64,000 nucleotides of DNA from Paenibacillus sp. PastM-3 (GCF_029893965.1 NZ_JARXXP010000013.1:62001-126000), one strand, 5' to 3'. Shown: positions 42,385 through 51,920, counted from the first letter of the stretch. Translations and numbers: made by a program. The notes: a model not told the origin generated them from the letters alone.

Positions 42385-43455
42385 TTATTGAATGATGTTG
42401 TTCGCCTGATCGGCCACTTCAGCCTTCATGGCATCTGTTACTTCAATTCCTTGGGCTGCTGCTGCCTTGAGGTTAAGAATCAGATCCAGCTTCTCTTGCA
42501 TGGACACCTTCATATCGCCAGGGCTTGTGCCGTTCTTCAGTACGTCTGCAGCCATTTCACCTACCTGGTAGCCATGGTCATAATACTTGAAGCCTACTGT
42601 CGCAAAAGCGCCTTTCTCAACGGTGTCGCGGTCAGCGGAGAAGAACGGCAGCTTGTTATCGTTTGCCGTCTGGATAATGGCATCCACACCGCTTACAACC
42701 GAGTTATCCAGAGTGATGTAGAATGCATCTACACGGCCAAGCAGAGATTCTGCGGCCTGCTTCACTTCGGACGTATTCGTAATAGCTGCCTTCACCAGCT
42801 CGATGCCGTGCTTGTCCAGCTCTTCCTTGGCAATACCCGACATAACTACGGCGTTCGGTTCGCCTTCGTTGATAATCAGCCCGAGCTTCTTCACATCAGG
42901 GAACTGGGTAGCGATAAAATTCATCAGCCGTGTAATAGCCTCAGGATTAGTATCTGACGCACCGGAGACGTTCCCGCCGGGATGCTCCAGATCACTCACA
43001 ATCTTGGCATCAAGCGGATCGGTGACAGCTGCGAACAGAATTGGTGTATCCTTCACATTCTGTACAAGCGCCTGTGCGGACGGCGTTGCAATCCCCAGGA
43101 CAAGATCATTTTTGTCTCCGGCTATCTTCTGGGCAACTGACAGGTTATTCGCCTGGTCCGCCTGGGCGTTCTGGAAATCTACCGTCAAGTTCTCACCTTC
43201 TACAATTCCAGCGTCCTTCAGTGCCGCCAGGAAGCCCTCTCGCGTTGCATCCAGTGACGGATGCTCTACATACTGTGAGATCGCAATTTTGTAAGATTTG
43301 GCATCATCCGTACCCGCATTGGCTGGTGCCTCCGTTGCAGCCGTTGCATTGCCGCTATTCGTTGATCCCGTGTTAACCGCATTGTTGTTTCCGCAGCCTG
43401 CTGCAACCAGCATCAAGCACAGGCCCAGACCGGCCCAAAGTTTCGATTTTTTCAT
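42385..43455 (-). CDS. ABC substrate-binding lipoprotein, PF04392 (TrpX-like)
   Basis: A 356-residue lipoprotein (lipobox VAAGC, Cys21) with a Thr/Asn/Ala-rich linker to about residue 50. The mature domain has ISQYVEHPSLDATREGFLAA, DLVLGIATPSAQALVQ, DTPILFAAVTDPLDA, YITLDNSVVSGVDAIIQTA and FFSADRDTVEKGAFATVGF, all typical of the ABC_sub_bind family. Known members bind tryptophan or tyrosine; the ligand here is inferred. A sigma-A promoter lies about 140 bases upstream. No T-box is seen in the leader, so amino-acid control by tRNA sensing is not supported. Confidence 0.92.
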   Translation of the reverse strand: MKKSKLWAGLGLCLMLVAAGCGNNNAVNTGSTNSGNATAATEAPANAGTDDAKSYKIAISQYVEHPSLDATREGFLAALKDAGIVEGENLTVDFQNAQADQANNLSVAQKIAGDKNDLVLGIATPSAQALVQNVKDTPILFAAVTDPLDAKIVSDLEHPGGNVSGASDTNPEAITRLMNFIATQFPDVKKLGLIINEGEPNAVVMSGIAKEELDKHGIELVKAAITNTSEVKQAAESLLGRVDAFYITLDNSVVSGVDAIIQTANDNKLPFFSADRDTVEKGAFATVGFKYYDHGYQVGEMAADVLKNGTSPGDMKVSMQEKLDLILNLKAAAAQGIEVTDAMKAEVADQANNIIQ

Positions 43456-43787
43456 CAGATATCCCCTTTTCTGTTTACGGTATCAGCGCGTGTATCAAAG
43501 TGAGCGACTCAGCATTATCGCTTTCATCTTTAAAAGCATTAAAGCAATAGCTTACACGAATCTCCCATCAAATACAGCAAATCCATTAAACTTATATTAT
43601 ATGTAGGTTGTTTATCCGTCAATCGTTAATCAGCAATCCAGATATTACAAAATGCGCACAATGCCAACAGTTTCCTCCGAAATCTGCGCGCCATGTAGGA
43701 ACAGGAAGCAAATCCAGTAAGTTCACTCTGATAAAAGCCAGCGTTTTGCACAAACTGAAGCTACAGTTTGAAGATGGAGCGTGACAT
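43456..43787. other. 332-base intergenic region between divergent genes
   Basis: It holds the promoter of the TrpX-like gene and its 130-base leader on the minus strand. A cre-like sequence (TGAAAGCGATAATG) lies in that leader but deviates at several consensus positions. No T-box, riboswitch or further gene was found, and the promoter of the plus-strand NlpC/P60 gene is not clear. Confidence 0.5.
43594..43622 (-). promoter_or_regulatory. Sigma-A promoter of the TrpX-like operon
   Basis: On the minus strand TTGACG, a 17-base spacer and TAATAT; a TATAAT at 43601-43596 overlaps at a 15-base spacing. Confidence 0.6.
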
Positions 43788-44726
43788 ATGAAAAGGACAG
43801 TATACAAAAAATCAGCAGCAGCCGCACTTTTAATTGCGCTTTCCCTCACAGGCAGTGCATGCGGGTATTATCAGAAAGATCAGAAGCCCAAGGCTAACTC
43901 AATCACACCTTCCGGCTCTTTTGCCGGCAGCTATTACGAAAAAGCTTATGTTAAGGACGATCACGGAAAATTTTGGATTCCGCTAAAACCTGCTGCCGCC
44001 GTCCTGGGATACCGGATGAAGGATGACACCTCCAGCGGGGGCTTCGCCAAAATCGGCTATACCGATGTAATGTATATGCTGAAGCCAAATTCTGCCCAGG
44101 TGTTCTCGCTTGGTGACAAAGTAACCTTGCCCGATGCCCCGATCCGCCGGGACGGCCAGATCTATATCACTCCGACTTCTTTATCAAAGCTGCTGCAGAC
44201 TGAAGTAGGCTGGAATCCGACTACGGGCGAGATCAATATTGCCGCTCCGACCGACAAAGATGCCGGAATTATAAATGGCAATGCATCATCAGGTCCGGGT
44301 ACGACCAATACCCTGCGGATTCAGAGTGCTTCTAATGTGGATACCGGTGAGCTTGTTGCCTATGCCAAAAAGTTTCTCGGCGTTCCATATGATTTCGGAG
44401 CCGGCTCCTATGAGGAGACCAAGAAATTTGACTGCTCCTCTTTTACCCGCCACGTATTTAGAAAATTCGGTGTTGAGCTGCCGCGTCTTGCGCGGGATCA
44501 GGATAATGTGGGCCGGAGGGTAAGCCGTGATGAGCTTAAAGCCGGAGATCTGATTTTTTTCACTGTTCCAGGACGCTTTGAGAGCGATGCCGTTCCCGGC
44601 CATGTTGGCATTTATATCGGTAACGGTAAATTCATTCATACCTGGGGCGAACCCGGTGTGCAGATCAGCGAGCTCGATACCGGCTATTGGCATAACGTTA
44701 TTCTTCATATGCAGCGTGTGCTGTAA
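43788..44726 (+). CDS. NlpC/P60 lipoprotein with copper-amine-oxidase-type domain
   Basis: A 312-residue exported protein. The lipobox is LTGSAC (Cys25). Residues about 45-155 resemble a copper-amine-oxidase N-terminal-like wall module (KFWIPLKPAAAVLGYRM). The NlpC/P60 peptidase domain covers about 185-312 with catalytic C216 in FDCSSFTRHVF, H272 in GHVGIYIG and a third polar residue H284. It likely cuts peptide stems of peptidoglycan on the cell surface. GGAG precedes the ATG. It is monocistronic with a terminator downstream. Confidence 0.9.
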   Translation: MKRTVYKKSAAAALLIALSLTGSACGYYQKDQKPKANSITPSGSFAGSYYEKAYVKDDHGKFWIPLKPAAAVLGYRMKDDTSSGGFAKIGYTDVMYMLKPNSAQVFSLGDKVTLPDAPIRRDGQIYITPTSLSKLLQTEVGWNPTTGEINIAAPTDKDAGIINGNASSGPGTTNTLRIQSASNVDTGELVAYAKKFLGVPYDFGAGSYEETKKFDCSSFTRHVFRKFGVELPRLARDQDNVGRRVSRDELKAGDLIFFTVPGRFESDAVPGHVGIYIGNGKFIHTWGEPGVQISELDTGYWHNVILHMQRVL

Positions 44727-45031
44727 ACAGCATTTTATATGCAATGTTAATGATAAACCAGCGGATGGACCGTTTAACCGGAGCCACTGCTGGTTTTTTA
44801 TGCAGTTCCGAAAGATGGCAAGCCTGTAAATAATCCATCTCTGGTGGAATAAGCGCATCTTTGGCAAAAAATATATTTCAAATCCCCTTTTACCCTCACA
44901 ATCACTTATTTACTGGTGCTACTTCGTTATTCCGGCACTTTCCGGGCTTCAAAATCCGTCATTCAATTGGTTCTGTCACAAAACATATGGTATGCTTAAA
45001 CTACAAGATACAGCAAGGAGGTGTTTCTAAA
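44727..45031. other. 305-base intergenic region
   Basis: It contains the terminator of the NlpC/P60 gene and then about 165 bases with no ORF of interest. A weak promoter (TTGGTT at 44967-44972, 18-base spacer, TATGCT at 44991-44996) sits before the next gene. Confidence 0.45.
44755..44799 (+). terminator. Terminator of the NlpC/P60 gene
   Basis: AAACCAGC pairs with GCTGGTTT across a 26-base structured loop, followed by TTTTA. Confidence 0.7.
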
Positions 45032-45415
45032 ATGGCATATTTAGCAGCTAAACCGCTTACAGTCTGGCTCCGCGCAGGACTGGCTCCGCTTCTGCTTCTC
45101 ATGACGCTCACAGCCTCAACCGGAGCGGACAGCAATGCCGAGCCTGAGCAATATCCGCACATTGAACGCTATGAGCACAAAATGACACAGCCAGCCCGAT
45201 TGCATGGGCCATTGCCGAAATCGGTGCCGTTTATGCGCAGTGCTCATCACGGAAACCCTTTGCCTGTCTCTCAGGACACGGGGCTGCCTGTCTGCTTCGT
45301 CCTGCTGTATCCGCAGTTCTACAACCGTTTGAAACGGCTGCTGCTCAGGCCGCTCAAATATACATCTAATTATGTTGAAGTATACAGTTCATCCATCTGT
45401 CAAACTGCCTCTTAA
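45032..45415 (+). CDS. Exported protein of unknown function
   Basis: A 127-residue protein with a perfect AAGGAGG site nine bases before its ATG. The N-terminus looks like a signal peptide (KPLTVWLRAGLAPLLLLMTL, then TASTGA). The remainder is polar with His and Pro (QYPHIERYEHKMTQPARLHG), a short hydrophobic PVCFVLLYPQFYN and a basic stretch RLKRLLLRPLK. No domain was recognised. It lies 70 bases upstream of the yitT-like gene in the same direction. The strong ribosome site supports translation. Confidence 0.55.
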   Translation: MAYLAAKPLTVWLRAGLAPLLLLMTLTASTGADSNAEPEQYPHIERYEHKMTQPARLHGPLPKSVPFMRSAHHGNPLPVSQDTGLPVCFVLLYPQFYNRLKRLLLRPLKYTSNYVEVYSSSICQTAS

Positions 45416-45485
45416 CACTAACCTTACCGCTATGCCGCTTCGGCGGTATACAATACAGTTTCCCTGCCGAAGGAGGAACCCTTGG

Positions 45486-46358
45486 ATGAATCAACCATTA
45501 GGTCATGAACTTCCGGCCTCTGGCCGGACCAGGCTGATCCGTATCCTCTGTGTGATATGCGGAGGCCTGCTGGCGGCAGTCGGACTTGAGCTGTTCCTGA
45601 TGCCGCACAAGCTTGTGCTTGGCGGCATCGCCGGCTTGTCAGCCCTGCTGGCCCATCTTACCGAAATGCGGCTTGGCCTGTTTCTGTTTCTGTTCAATCT
45701 GCCGTTTATTCTGTTGTCTCGCAGGCAGATTAATCTGCGCTTTGCACTCTATACCTTGCTTGGCTTGTTCTGCCTGACAATCGGCTCACTGGCGCTGCAC
45801 CATTTTCCGGCAGTTTCCGCTGATCCGTTGATTGCTGCTGTTGCCGGAGGACTCTGCCTTGGCCTCGGAATCGGCATTATGATCCGTTCAGGCGGACTTT
45901 CCGGAAATGCAAGAGAGCAGGGCTTTCTGTTAACTGACGGGGGCCCCGCCAAATCAGCCGAAGTGGTCATCATGCTGTTTAACTGCTCCATTCTGCTTGC
46001 CGGAGGCATGCTGTTCGGCTGGGATCAGGCGATGTACAGTATTATCGCTTATCTGCTCGCCTTTGAAGGTGTACGCTTTTCATTGCGCGGCCTATCCCGC
46101 TCCAGGGCGGTCTGGATCACCAGCAGCCACTGTGAGGAGATTCGCAAGGCACTCCAGCACTCCCTCAAGAGGGATGCCAAGCTGATCCGGCCCGGCAATA
46201 AGAATGGCCAGCCCGGCGTACTATTCTGTCTGGCGAGCAAGCTAGAGGAAGATGCACTTACTTCCATCGTCCGTTCCTTTGACCAGAACAGCAAGATTAC
46301 CGTGACCAGCAACCAGCCGGACAGCATTGCTGATTGGGTGCGCCGCAAAATAAGCTAA
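45486..46358 (+). CDS. YitT-family membrane protein
   Basis: A 290-residue protein. Five to six helices (about 17-195) with AVGLELFLMPHKLVLGGIAG and RSGGLSGNAREQGFLL match the YitT/DUF161 domain, and the C-terminal 85 residues match DUF2179 (CLASKLEEDALTSIVRSFDQ). The ATG at 45486 has AAGGAGG eight bases upstream. The family has no firm function. In Bacillales there are several paralogues. Confidence 0.88.
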   Translation: MNQPLGHELPASGRTRLIRILCVICGGLLAAVGLELFLMPHKLVLGGIAGLSALLAHLTEMRLGLFLFLFNLPFILLSRRQINLRFALYTLLGLFCLTIGSLALHHFPAVSADPLIAAVAGGLCLGLGIGIMIRSGGLSGNAREQGFLLTDGGPAKSAEVVIMLFNCSILLAGGMLFGWDQAMYSIIAYLLAFEGVRFSLRGLSRSRAVWITSSHCEEIRKALQHSLKRDAKLIRPGNKNGQPGVLFCLASKLEEDALTSIVRSFDQNSKITVTSNQPDSIADWVRRKIS

Positions 46359-46388
46359 ACACCAAGCAAGGTTCGGCTTTTATTTGAC

Positions 46389-46427
46389 AAAAAGACGTTC
46401 CCGCAGCTCTTTGCGGAAACGTCTTTT
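46389..46427. terminator. Bidirectional terminator
   Basis: AAAAAGACGTTCCCGCA pairs with TGCGGAAACGTCTTTTT (one mismatch) between the convergent yitT-like and SpoVIF-like genes. Confidence 0.9.
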
Positions 46428-46458
46428 TGTGTTTCTTGATGACCGGCATCCTTCCAGC

Positions 46459-46746
46459 TCAGCGGAACATTCCCCACAGGCGGATAAGGTGGAACGTGTT
46501 ATTCGGATCAATTTTCTGGGCGATGACAAACTTCACGATCTGCTCCTCCTGCGCTCCCGTCAGCTTCTCGTTAAGTACTGCCGCAGCATTCCGCACAAGC
46601 CTGCGAACTACTGCAGTATCCTGCAGCTCCTGCTTGGAAACGCCGTTAACCATGTTCTTGATCCGTTCCTTCACAGCCGGATTCTTCATCTTCAGCTTGA
46701 TGCGCTCCACCAGCTGGGGACTGATTCCATATTGCTGATAACCCAA
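46459..46746 (-). CDS. spoVIF: Stage VI sporulation protein F-like
   Basis: A 95-residue all-helical protein. ISPQLVERIKLKMKNPAVK, then KEELQDTAVVRRLVRNAA-like text (QELQDTAVVRRLVRNAAAVL) and EEQIVKFVIAQKIDPNNTFH resemble the SpoVIF/YjcC family needed for late coat assembly in B. subtilis. TTG at 46746 is preferred: GGGAGG lies eight bases upstream, while a GTG nine bases earlier overlaps the ribosome site. It ends 60 bases past a shared terminator and lies downstream of recG on the same strand. Assignment is by pattern only. Confidence 0.65.
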   Translation of the reverse strand: MGYQQYGISPQLVERIKLKMKNPAVKERIKNMVNGVSKQELQDTAVVRRLVRNAAAVLNEKLTGAQEEQIVKFVIAQKIDPNNTFHLIRLWGMFR

Positions 46747-46812
46747 ATGCAGCACCTCCCGTCATATCCAATCATTCACAGTATATGAAGGCAGTCCGCC
46801 GCATGTGCCTAT

Positions 46813-48870
46813 TTAATCAATGATTTCCCCTTGGAATATCTGTTCAGCCTGCAAATAGCTGCGCAGAGGCGCATAATCAGCCGAGGTCCAGAAGGTGGTG
46901 TCCTTGAGCAGCATAGCGGCATCATCACGCGCCTGCTCCAGTACTTCGAAATCGGCGGTCATATCGGCCAGCCGGAATTCCGGCAGGCCGCTCTGCTTCG
47001 TTCCGAAGAAATCACCCGGCCCGCGCAGCTCCAGGTCGCGGCGTGAAACTTCGAATCCGTCATCGGTATCCGTCATGGCTGTCATCCGTTCCCGGCCGAT
47101 TTCGGATTTCGGATCAGCCACCAGCACGCAATACGAAGCATGCTGGCCGCGTCCGACCCGCCCCCGCAGCTGATGCAGCTGTGACAATCCAAACCGGTCA
47201 GCATCCATAATAATCATAAGCGTCGCATTGGGAACATCAACGCCAACCTCTACCACTGTAGTGGAGACGAGAAGCTGGATTTCATTGCTGTAGAAAGCCC
47301 GCATCACTTCGTCCTTCTCCGCCGGAGTCATCCGGCCGTGCAGCAGGCCAACCCTGTAATCCGGAAAGGCCTGTGACATCTGGACATGAAGATCAATCGC
47401 ATTCTGCACATCCAGCTTCTCCGACTCCTCGATCAGCGGACAGATCAGGTATGCCTGTCTGCCCTGATCCACTTCGCGGTTCACCAGCTTCAGCACCCGC
47501 TCCATGAGATCATGCTTGACCCAGTAAGTAGTAATCGGCACACGCCCTTTGGGGCGCTCTGACAATGTGGACACATCCATATCACCGAACACGGTTATGG
47601 CCAGCGTGCGCGGTATGGGTGTTGCCGTCATTGTAAGCACATCAGGATTATACCCCTTACGCCGGAGGATGCTTCGCTGGTTAACGCCAAAGCGGTGCTG
47701 CTCGTCCGTCACAACCAGGCCCAACTCACGGAAGAACACATCCTCCTGGATCAATGCATGGGTGCCTACAACAATATCAAGCATTCCCATTTGCAGGGAA
47801 GCCAGCAAATCCTTGCGCTTGCGGCCGCTGACGCTACCTGTCAGCAGTCCGACCGTAATGCCGAAGGGCTCAAACATCCTTGTGAGGGAACGCATATGCT
47901 GCTCTGCGAGTATCTCGGTCGGCACCATCAGCGCCCCTTGAAATCCCGATTTAACGGAAGCATATAGTGCAATGGCAGCTAGCACTGTTTTACCGGAGCC
48001 TACATCTCCCTGCAGCAGCCGGTTCATACAGGAAGCAGAGCGCATATCCTGCAGGATCTCCAGTTCTACATGCTTCTGGGCATCTGTCAGCTCAAACGGC
48101 AGGCTCCGCACGAACTGGCGCACAGTCGCATTGTCAACCGTATGCCGTACACCATCCATTCTGCCCTGATTCAGCACCCGGAACGCCTGGACCTTGAGCT
48201 GGAACAGGAACAGCTCCTCATAGACCATCCGGCGCCGTCCCTGCTGGCCTTCACGGGTATCCTCAGGCTGGTGAATCGTGGCAATAGCCTTTTTGCGCGG
48301 CATAAAATCATATTTACGCAGGATGACCTGAGGCAGAATCTCCGGTATTAGCTCGCCGTACTGCTGCATTCCCTGATTGATCACCTTGCGCAGCCAAGTC
48401 TGGGTGATCTTGCCCCCTACCGAATAAACCGGCTGCAGTGTCCCGGTCTTGCCCTCACCGCGGTCCGGGAATTCATAATTCGATACCGTGATCTGGCTGC
48501 GCTTCTGGTCCCATTTGCCGGAGAGGACAATCTCGCGGCCAGCAGTCAGCTGTTCACGGACATAAGGCTGATTGAACCAGGTAGCCGTGAACATCCAGGG
48601 CTCAGCCACCATTTTACAGCTGATCCGCGATTTCCCCCCGTACCGCTGCAATACCGGAATGCCGATCACTTTGGCAATCAGAGTTGCTTTTTCGCCATGC
48701 TTGACCTCACTCAGCGACTTCGGCCGGTAATCCTCATAGCGGAACGGATAATATTCCAACAGGTCCTTAACTGTAAAGACGCCAAAGGCGTGAAGCTCGC
48801 TTTGCTTTTGAGCGCTCACGCCATTTATTTGTTTGACTTCAATTTGATCAAGTGATAGCAGCTTATTCAT
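46813..48870 (-). CDS. recG: ATP-dependent DNA helicase RecG
   Basis: A 685-residue branch-migration helicase that reverses stalled forks and processes Holliday junctions. The N-terminal wedge domain (OB-fold, about 50-150) precedes the helicase core with GDVGSGKT (Walker A, 288-295), VTDEQHRFG (390-397), TATPIPRTLA and the C-terminal QLRGRVGRG and the RecG-typical GPGDFFGTKQSGLPEF. The ATG abuts a GGGG, so the ribosome site is weak at this position; no better start was found. It lies seven bases after the degV stop. Confidence 0.95.
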   Translation of the reverse strand: MNKLLSLDQIEVKQINGVSAQKQSELHAFGVFTVKDLLEYYPFRYEDYRPKSLSEVKHGEKATLIAKVIGIPVLQRYGGKSRISCKMVAEPWMFTATWFNQPYVREQLTAGREIVLSGKWDQKRSQITVSNYEFPDRGEGKTGTLQPVYSVGGKITQTWLRKVINQGMQQYGELIPEILPQVILRKYDFMPRKKAIATIHQPEDTREGQQGRRRMVYEELFLFQLKVQAFRVLNQGRMDGVRHTVDNATVRQFVRSLPFELTDAQKHVELEILQDMRSASCMNRLLQGDVGSGKTVLAAIALYASVKSGFQGALMVPTEILAEQHMRSLTRMFEPFGITVGLLTGSVSGRKRKDLLASLQMGMLDIVVGTHALIQEDVFFRELGLVVTDEQHRFGVNQRSILRRKGYNPDVLTMTATPIPRTLAITVFGDMDVSTLSERPKGRVPITTYWVKHDLMERVLKLVNREVDQGRQAYLICPLIEESEKLDVQNAIDLHVQMSQAFPDYRVGLLHGRMTPAEKDEVMRAFYSNEIQLLVSTTVVEVGVDVPNATLMIIMDADRFGLSQLHQLRGRVGRGQHASYCVLVADPKSEIGRERMTAMTDTDDGFEVSRRDLELRGPGDFFGTKQSGLPEFRLADMTADFEVLEQARDDAAMLLKDTTFWTSADYAPLRSYLQAEQIFQGEIID

Positions 48871-48877
48871 CCCCTAT

Positions 48878-49738
48878 TTACGCGGGCCAAATGAACACGG
48901 CTAGCGTTCCGTTGCCGACATGACTGCCTACGACCGGACCAATGTTGGTCAGCACCTTCTCTTCCAGAGTGAAGTGCCCAGCCAGTTCATTCAGAAATTC
49001 TTCGCCGTAAGCCGGTTCCGCCGTATGACCCACGGCCACGTTGATTTTGTCTATACCCGGCAGATTGTTCTTGAACAGCTCGATCATCCGGGCAACCGCC
49101 TTCTTGCGGCCCCTGACCTTCTCCACCGCATAGATAATGCCCTCGTCATCAATGGAAAGAATCGGCTTGATATTCAGCAGCGTACCGAGAAATGCAGACG
49201 CTTTACCGATTCTGCCGCCCTTCTGCAGATATTCGAGCGTATCTACAAGGAAGTACAGCTTACGGGACTGCCGGAGCTTCTCCACGGCTTCCAGTATTTC
49301 AGCCGGACCCTTGCCTTCAGCAGCCATCCGGCCTGCAGCCACTACCATGAACCCGAAACCGTAGGAAGCGGACAGCGAATCCACTACTGTGATATGGTCC
49401 CCTTCCTCCTCGAGCATAGACTTGGCAAGCACTGCAGACTGATAGGTTCCGCTCAGTCCGGATGAAATGTGGAAGGACAGAACCGGGCTGTCCGGATAGC
49501 GCTCCATAATGCTGCGGTACACATTCATGTACTCGACCGGTGACGGCTGCGAGGTTGTCGGCAGCTGCTGTGAGCGGGGAAGGCGCTCATAGAATTGCTC
49601 CGGTGTCATATCCAGATTATCCCGGAAAGCCTGTTCGCCGAACATTAGCGTTAGCGGCACGACCTCAATGCCGTATGCCTCCGCCAATGACGGCGGGATA
49701 TCTGATGTGCTGTCTGTGACAATAACCGTACGATTCAT
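48878..49738 (-). CDS. DegV-family fatty-acid-binding protein
   Basis: A 286-residue protein. TVIVTDSTSDIPPSLAEAYG near the start, SFHISSGLSGTYQSAV near 90, DTLEYLQKGGRIGKASAFLG near 165 and the Gly/His-rich VGSHVGNGTLAVF end are typical. DegV proteins (FakB) hold a fatty acid while FakA phosphorylates its carboxyl group. ATG at 49738 has GGGGAGG six bases upstream; a longer start at 49753 does not. It follows fakA, so it is probably one of its carrier subunits. Confidence 0.92.
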   Translation of the reverse strand: MNRTVIVTDSTSDIPPSLAEAYGIEVVPLTLMFGEQAFRDNLDMTPEQFYERLPRSQQLPTTSQPSPVEYMNVYRSIMERYPDSPVLSFHISSGLSGTYQSAVLAKSMLEEEGDHITVVDSLSASYGFGFMVVAAGRMAAEGKGPAEILEAVEKLRQSRKLYFLVDTLEYLQKGGRIGKASAFLGTLLNIKPILSIDDEGIIYAVEKVRGRKKAVARMIELFKNNLPGIDKINVAVGHTAEPAYGEEFLNELAGHFTLEEKVLTNIGPVVGSHVGNGTLAVFIWPA

Positions 49739-49767
49739 GGATTTCCTCCCCAAACTATAATATCAAC

Positions 49768-51540
49768 CTATGGTTCTACAGAGAAAAGATAGTAGTACAA
49801 CGGCTGTCCGCCTTCGTGTACTTCCACTTCGACCTGCGGATAAGATTCCTCCAGCCAGCTGACGAGCGATTCTGTAACCCCTTCATCAGCTTCAGCACCG
49901 GTCAACACAGTGACGATTTCATCACCGTTAACAAGCATGGTATCAAGCAGCGCCTGGCTTGCCGCAAGCAGCTCGTCGGATGCCGCTACAATCTTCGAAT
50001 TGGAAATCCCTATGAATTGTCCGGATTTGATCTCAAGCTCCTCAATAACCGTATCCCGGACCGCATTGGTTACCTGCCCCGATTTCACCTGGGAGATGGC
50101 TTCCAGCATGCTTTCCGTATTGGTCTCAACGGCGTCGTCTTCCTGGAAGGCAAACGCTGCTGCAATCCCTTGCGGAATGCTCTTGCTTGGAATAACAGTA
50201 ACCTCACGTTCGCTTTCAAGCAGATCTTTGGCCTGCTGTGCTGCAAGGACGATATTAGAGTTGTTCGGCAAAAGATATACATGCTTGGCAGAGATGGAGG
50301 AAATCGCATTTACAAAGTCCTCGGTGCTCGGATTCATCGTCTGCCCGCCGGCCAGCACGACATCGACGCCAAGACTTTTGAAAATCTCGGAAATGCCGTC
50401 TCCGGATGATACAGCGATGAAGCCGTAAGGAGCGAGGTCATCTGCCGGAGGAACCGCAGGCGCCTGCACTGTGCTGTGCTCCTTCGGAATCTCGGCGAAC
50501 AGCTCAGGCATTGGCGCAATATCCATTCCGGCCGTCAGCAGGTCACGATGCTGCTCACGCATGTTCAGGATATGAATCTGGGTGATCTCTCCGTAAAGAA
50601 GCGCGAGGTTAAGCACATCACCCGGAGTCTTCGAATGCACATGAACCTTAATGGTTTCGTCATCGGAAATGACAATAATCGAGTCGCCGTTGACTGATAA
50701 CGCTTTCCGGAATTTCCCTTCATCGAAATTTGCTCCGGTACCGCCAAGCTGGCGGTTAATAAAAAACTCCATATCATATAAGAATTCAATATCTTCCGTA
50801 TGAAGCTGGGACTGGGCAGAGGACTGCACAGATGAAGGTACATTTACCGGCTTGGTCAGCACAGGTGCCGCTGCGGCAGGTGCGGGAGCTTGTCCCTGTA
50901 CAATAGGCTGCACAGCCGTGCTTCCGCTGGTCAGATACTGATGGAATCCTTCATAAATGTAGACGAGACCCTGCCCGCCGGAATCCACAACGCCGACTTG
51001 CTTCAGAACGGGCAGCAGTTCCGGGGTATTCGCCAGCGCTTCTTTGGCTTTGGCCAGCACCTCCGTCATGAGCTCCGTAATATCGGTAGTACGTCGTGCA
51101 AAGTAGACGGCATGTCTGGCTGCTTCTTTGGCAACGGTAAGAATGGTGCCTTCTACAGGCTTGACCACTGCTTTGTAGGCTGTATCCACACCGGTCTGCA
51201 GCGCTGCTGCGAACTGCTGCGTGTTCAGCTCATCATATTGGGCGGCGTAGCGTCCAAGACCTCTGAACAGCTGTGACAAAATAACGCCGGAGTTCCCCCG
51301 TGCGCCCATCAACAGGCCTTTGGAGAGTACTCCTGCACATTGACCGACCGAGGCGGTATTATTCTTTTTCAATTCGTTCGCACCTGCGGTCATCGTCAGA
51401 TTCATATTTGTTCCTGTATCCCCATCCGGTACCGGAAATACATTCAAGGAATTGACGTGCTCTGCATGCTGCTGCAGCTTCTCCGCGCCGGCAAGTACCA
51501 TTGCGGTAAAATCTGCTCCGTTTATAGAACGCTTACTCAA
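49768..51540 (-). CDS. fakA: Fatty acid kinase subunit FakA (DAK2-domain protein)
   Basis: A 590-residue protein. The N-terminal DAK2 ATP-binding domain (about 1-200) has NVFPVPDGDTGTNMNLT and the Gly-rich ARGNSGVILSQLFRG; the central and C-terminal parts match FakA/YloV (NNSNIVLAAQQA near 425, SLVSWLEESYPQVEVEVHEG near the end). It phosphorylates exogenous fatty acids bound by FakB/DegV for entry into phospholipid synthesis. A Gln/Ala/Pro linker lies around 215-245. The start is TTG with GAAGGGG eight bases upstream. The usual asp23/yloU gene before it is missing here. Confidence 0.93.
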   Translation of the reverse strand: MSKRSINGADFTAMVLAGAEKLQQHAEHVNSLNVFPVPDGDTGTNMNLTMTAGANELKKNNTASVGQCAGVLSKGLLMGARGNSGVILSQLFRGLGRYAAQYDELNTQQFAAALQTGVDTAYKAVVKPVEGTILTVAKEAARHAVYFARRTTDITELMTEVLAKAKEALANTPELLPVLKQVGVVDSGGQGLVYIYEGFHQYLTSGSTAVQPIVQGQAPAPAAAAPVLTKPVNVPSSVQSSAQSQLHTEDIEFLYDMEFFINRQLGGTGANFDEGKFRKALSVNGDSIIVISDDETIKVHVHSKTPGDVLNLALLYGEITQIHILNMREQHRDLLTAGMDIAPMPELFAEIPKEHSTVQAPAVPPADDLAPYGFIAVSSGDGISEIFKSLGVDVVLAGGQTMNPSTEDFVNAISSISAKHVYLLPNNSNIVLAAQQAKDLLESEREVTVIPSKSIPQGIAAAFAFQEDDAVETNTESMLEAISQVKSGQVTNAVRDTVIEELEIKSGQFIGISNSKIVAASDELLAASQALLDTMLVNGDEIVTVLTGAEADEGVTESLVSWLEESYPQVEVEVHEGGQPLYYYLFSVEP

Positions 51541-51653
51541 TGAGAATTCCCCTTCCTAACTTCATGCCTAATCAATTCCATGATCAACTGGACATAATGC
51601 ACTAATTTATATTGTACTATAAGAGCTAAAAGAAATAAATGTTTTTGAATCGG

Positions 51654-51683
51654 TTGACGTAGCAAATTTTGCTGTGATATTAT
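51654..51683 (+). promoter_or_regulatory. Sigma-A promoter of rpmB
   Basis: TTGACG, an 18-base spacer and TATTAT, about 50 bases before the rpmB ATG. Confidence 0.6.
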
Positions 51684-51731
51684 ATTTAAGTATTGTTTTA
51701 TGCAGGTGTAAGTAACAAGGAGGTGTAATCT

Positions 51732-51920
51732 ATGTCCCGCAAATGTGCAGTAACTGGCAAGAAGCCGAGCAGCGGTAACCACGTGTCTCACGCTAACAAC
51801 CGCAACCGTCGTTCTTGGGGAGTTAACGTTCAGAAGGTCCGCATTCTTGTGAACGGCAAACCGAAACGCGTGTATGTCAGCACCCGTGCTTTGAAAGCCG
51901 GTAAAGTTGAGCGCGTTTAG
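51732..51920 (+). CDS. rpmB: 50S ribosomal protein L28
   Basis: A 62-residue ribosomal protein: [37 protein letters not shown] and [20 protein letters not shown] give a full-length bL28. Only one Cys (Cys5) is present, so this is a form without the zinc-binding Cys pairs. AAGGAGG precedes the ATG. It is encoded on the plus strand, opposite to fakA and spoVM, as in Bacillus. Confidence 0.97.
   Translation: MSRKCAVTGKKPSSGNHVSHANNRNRRSWGVNVQKVRILVNGKPKRVYVSTRALKAGKVERV

Noticed and set aside
43500-43560. cre-like sequence in the TrpX-like leader
   Set aside because: It misses the consensus at several positions, including the central part, unlike the perfect site at 18480.
43456-43787. Possible T-box or riboswitch before the TrpX-like operon
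   Set aside because: The leader is only about 130 bases and has no AGGGTGGNACCGCG-type box, antiterminator or terminator.
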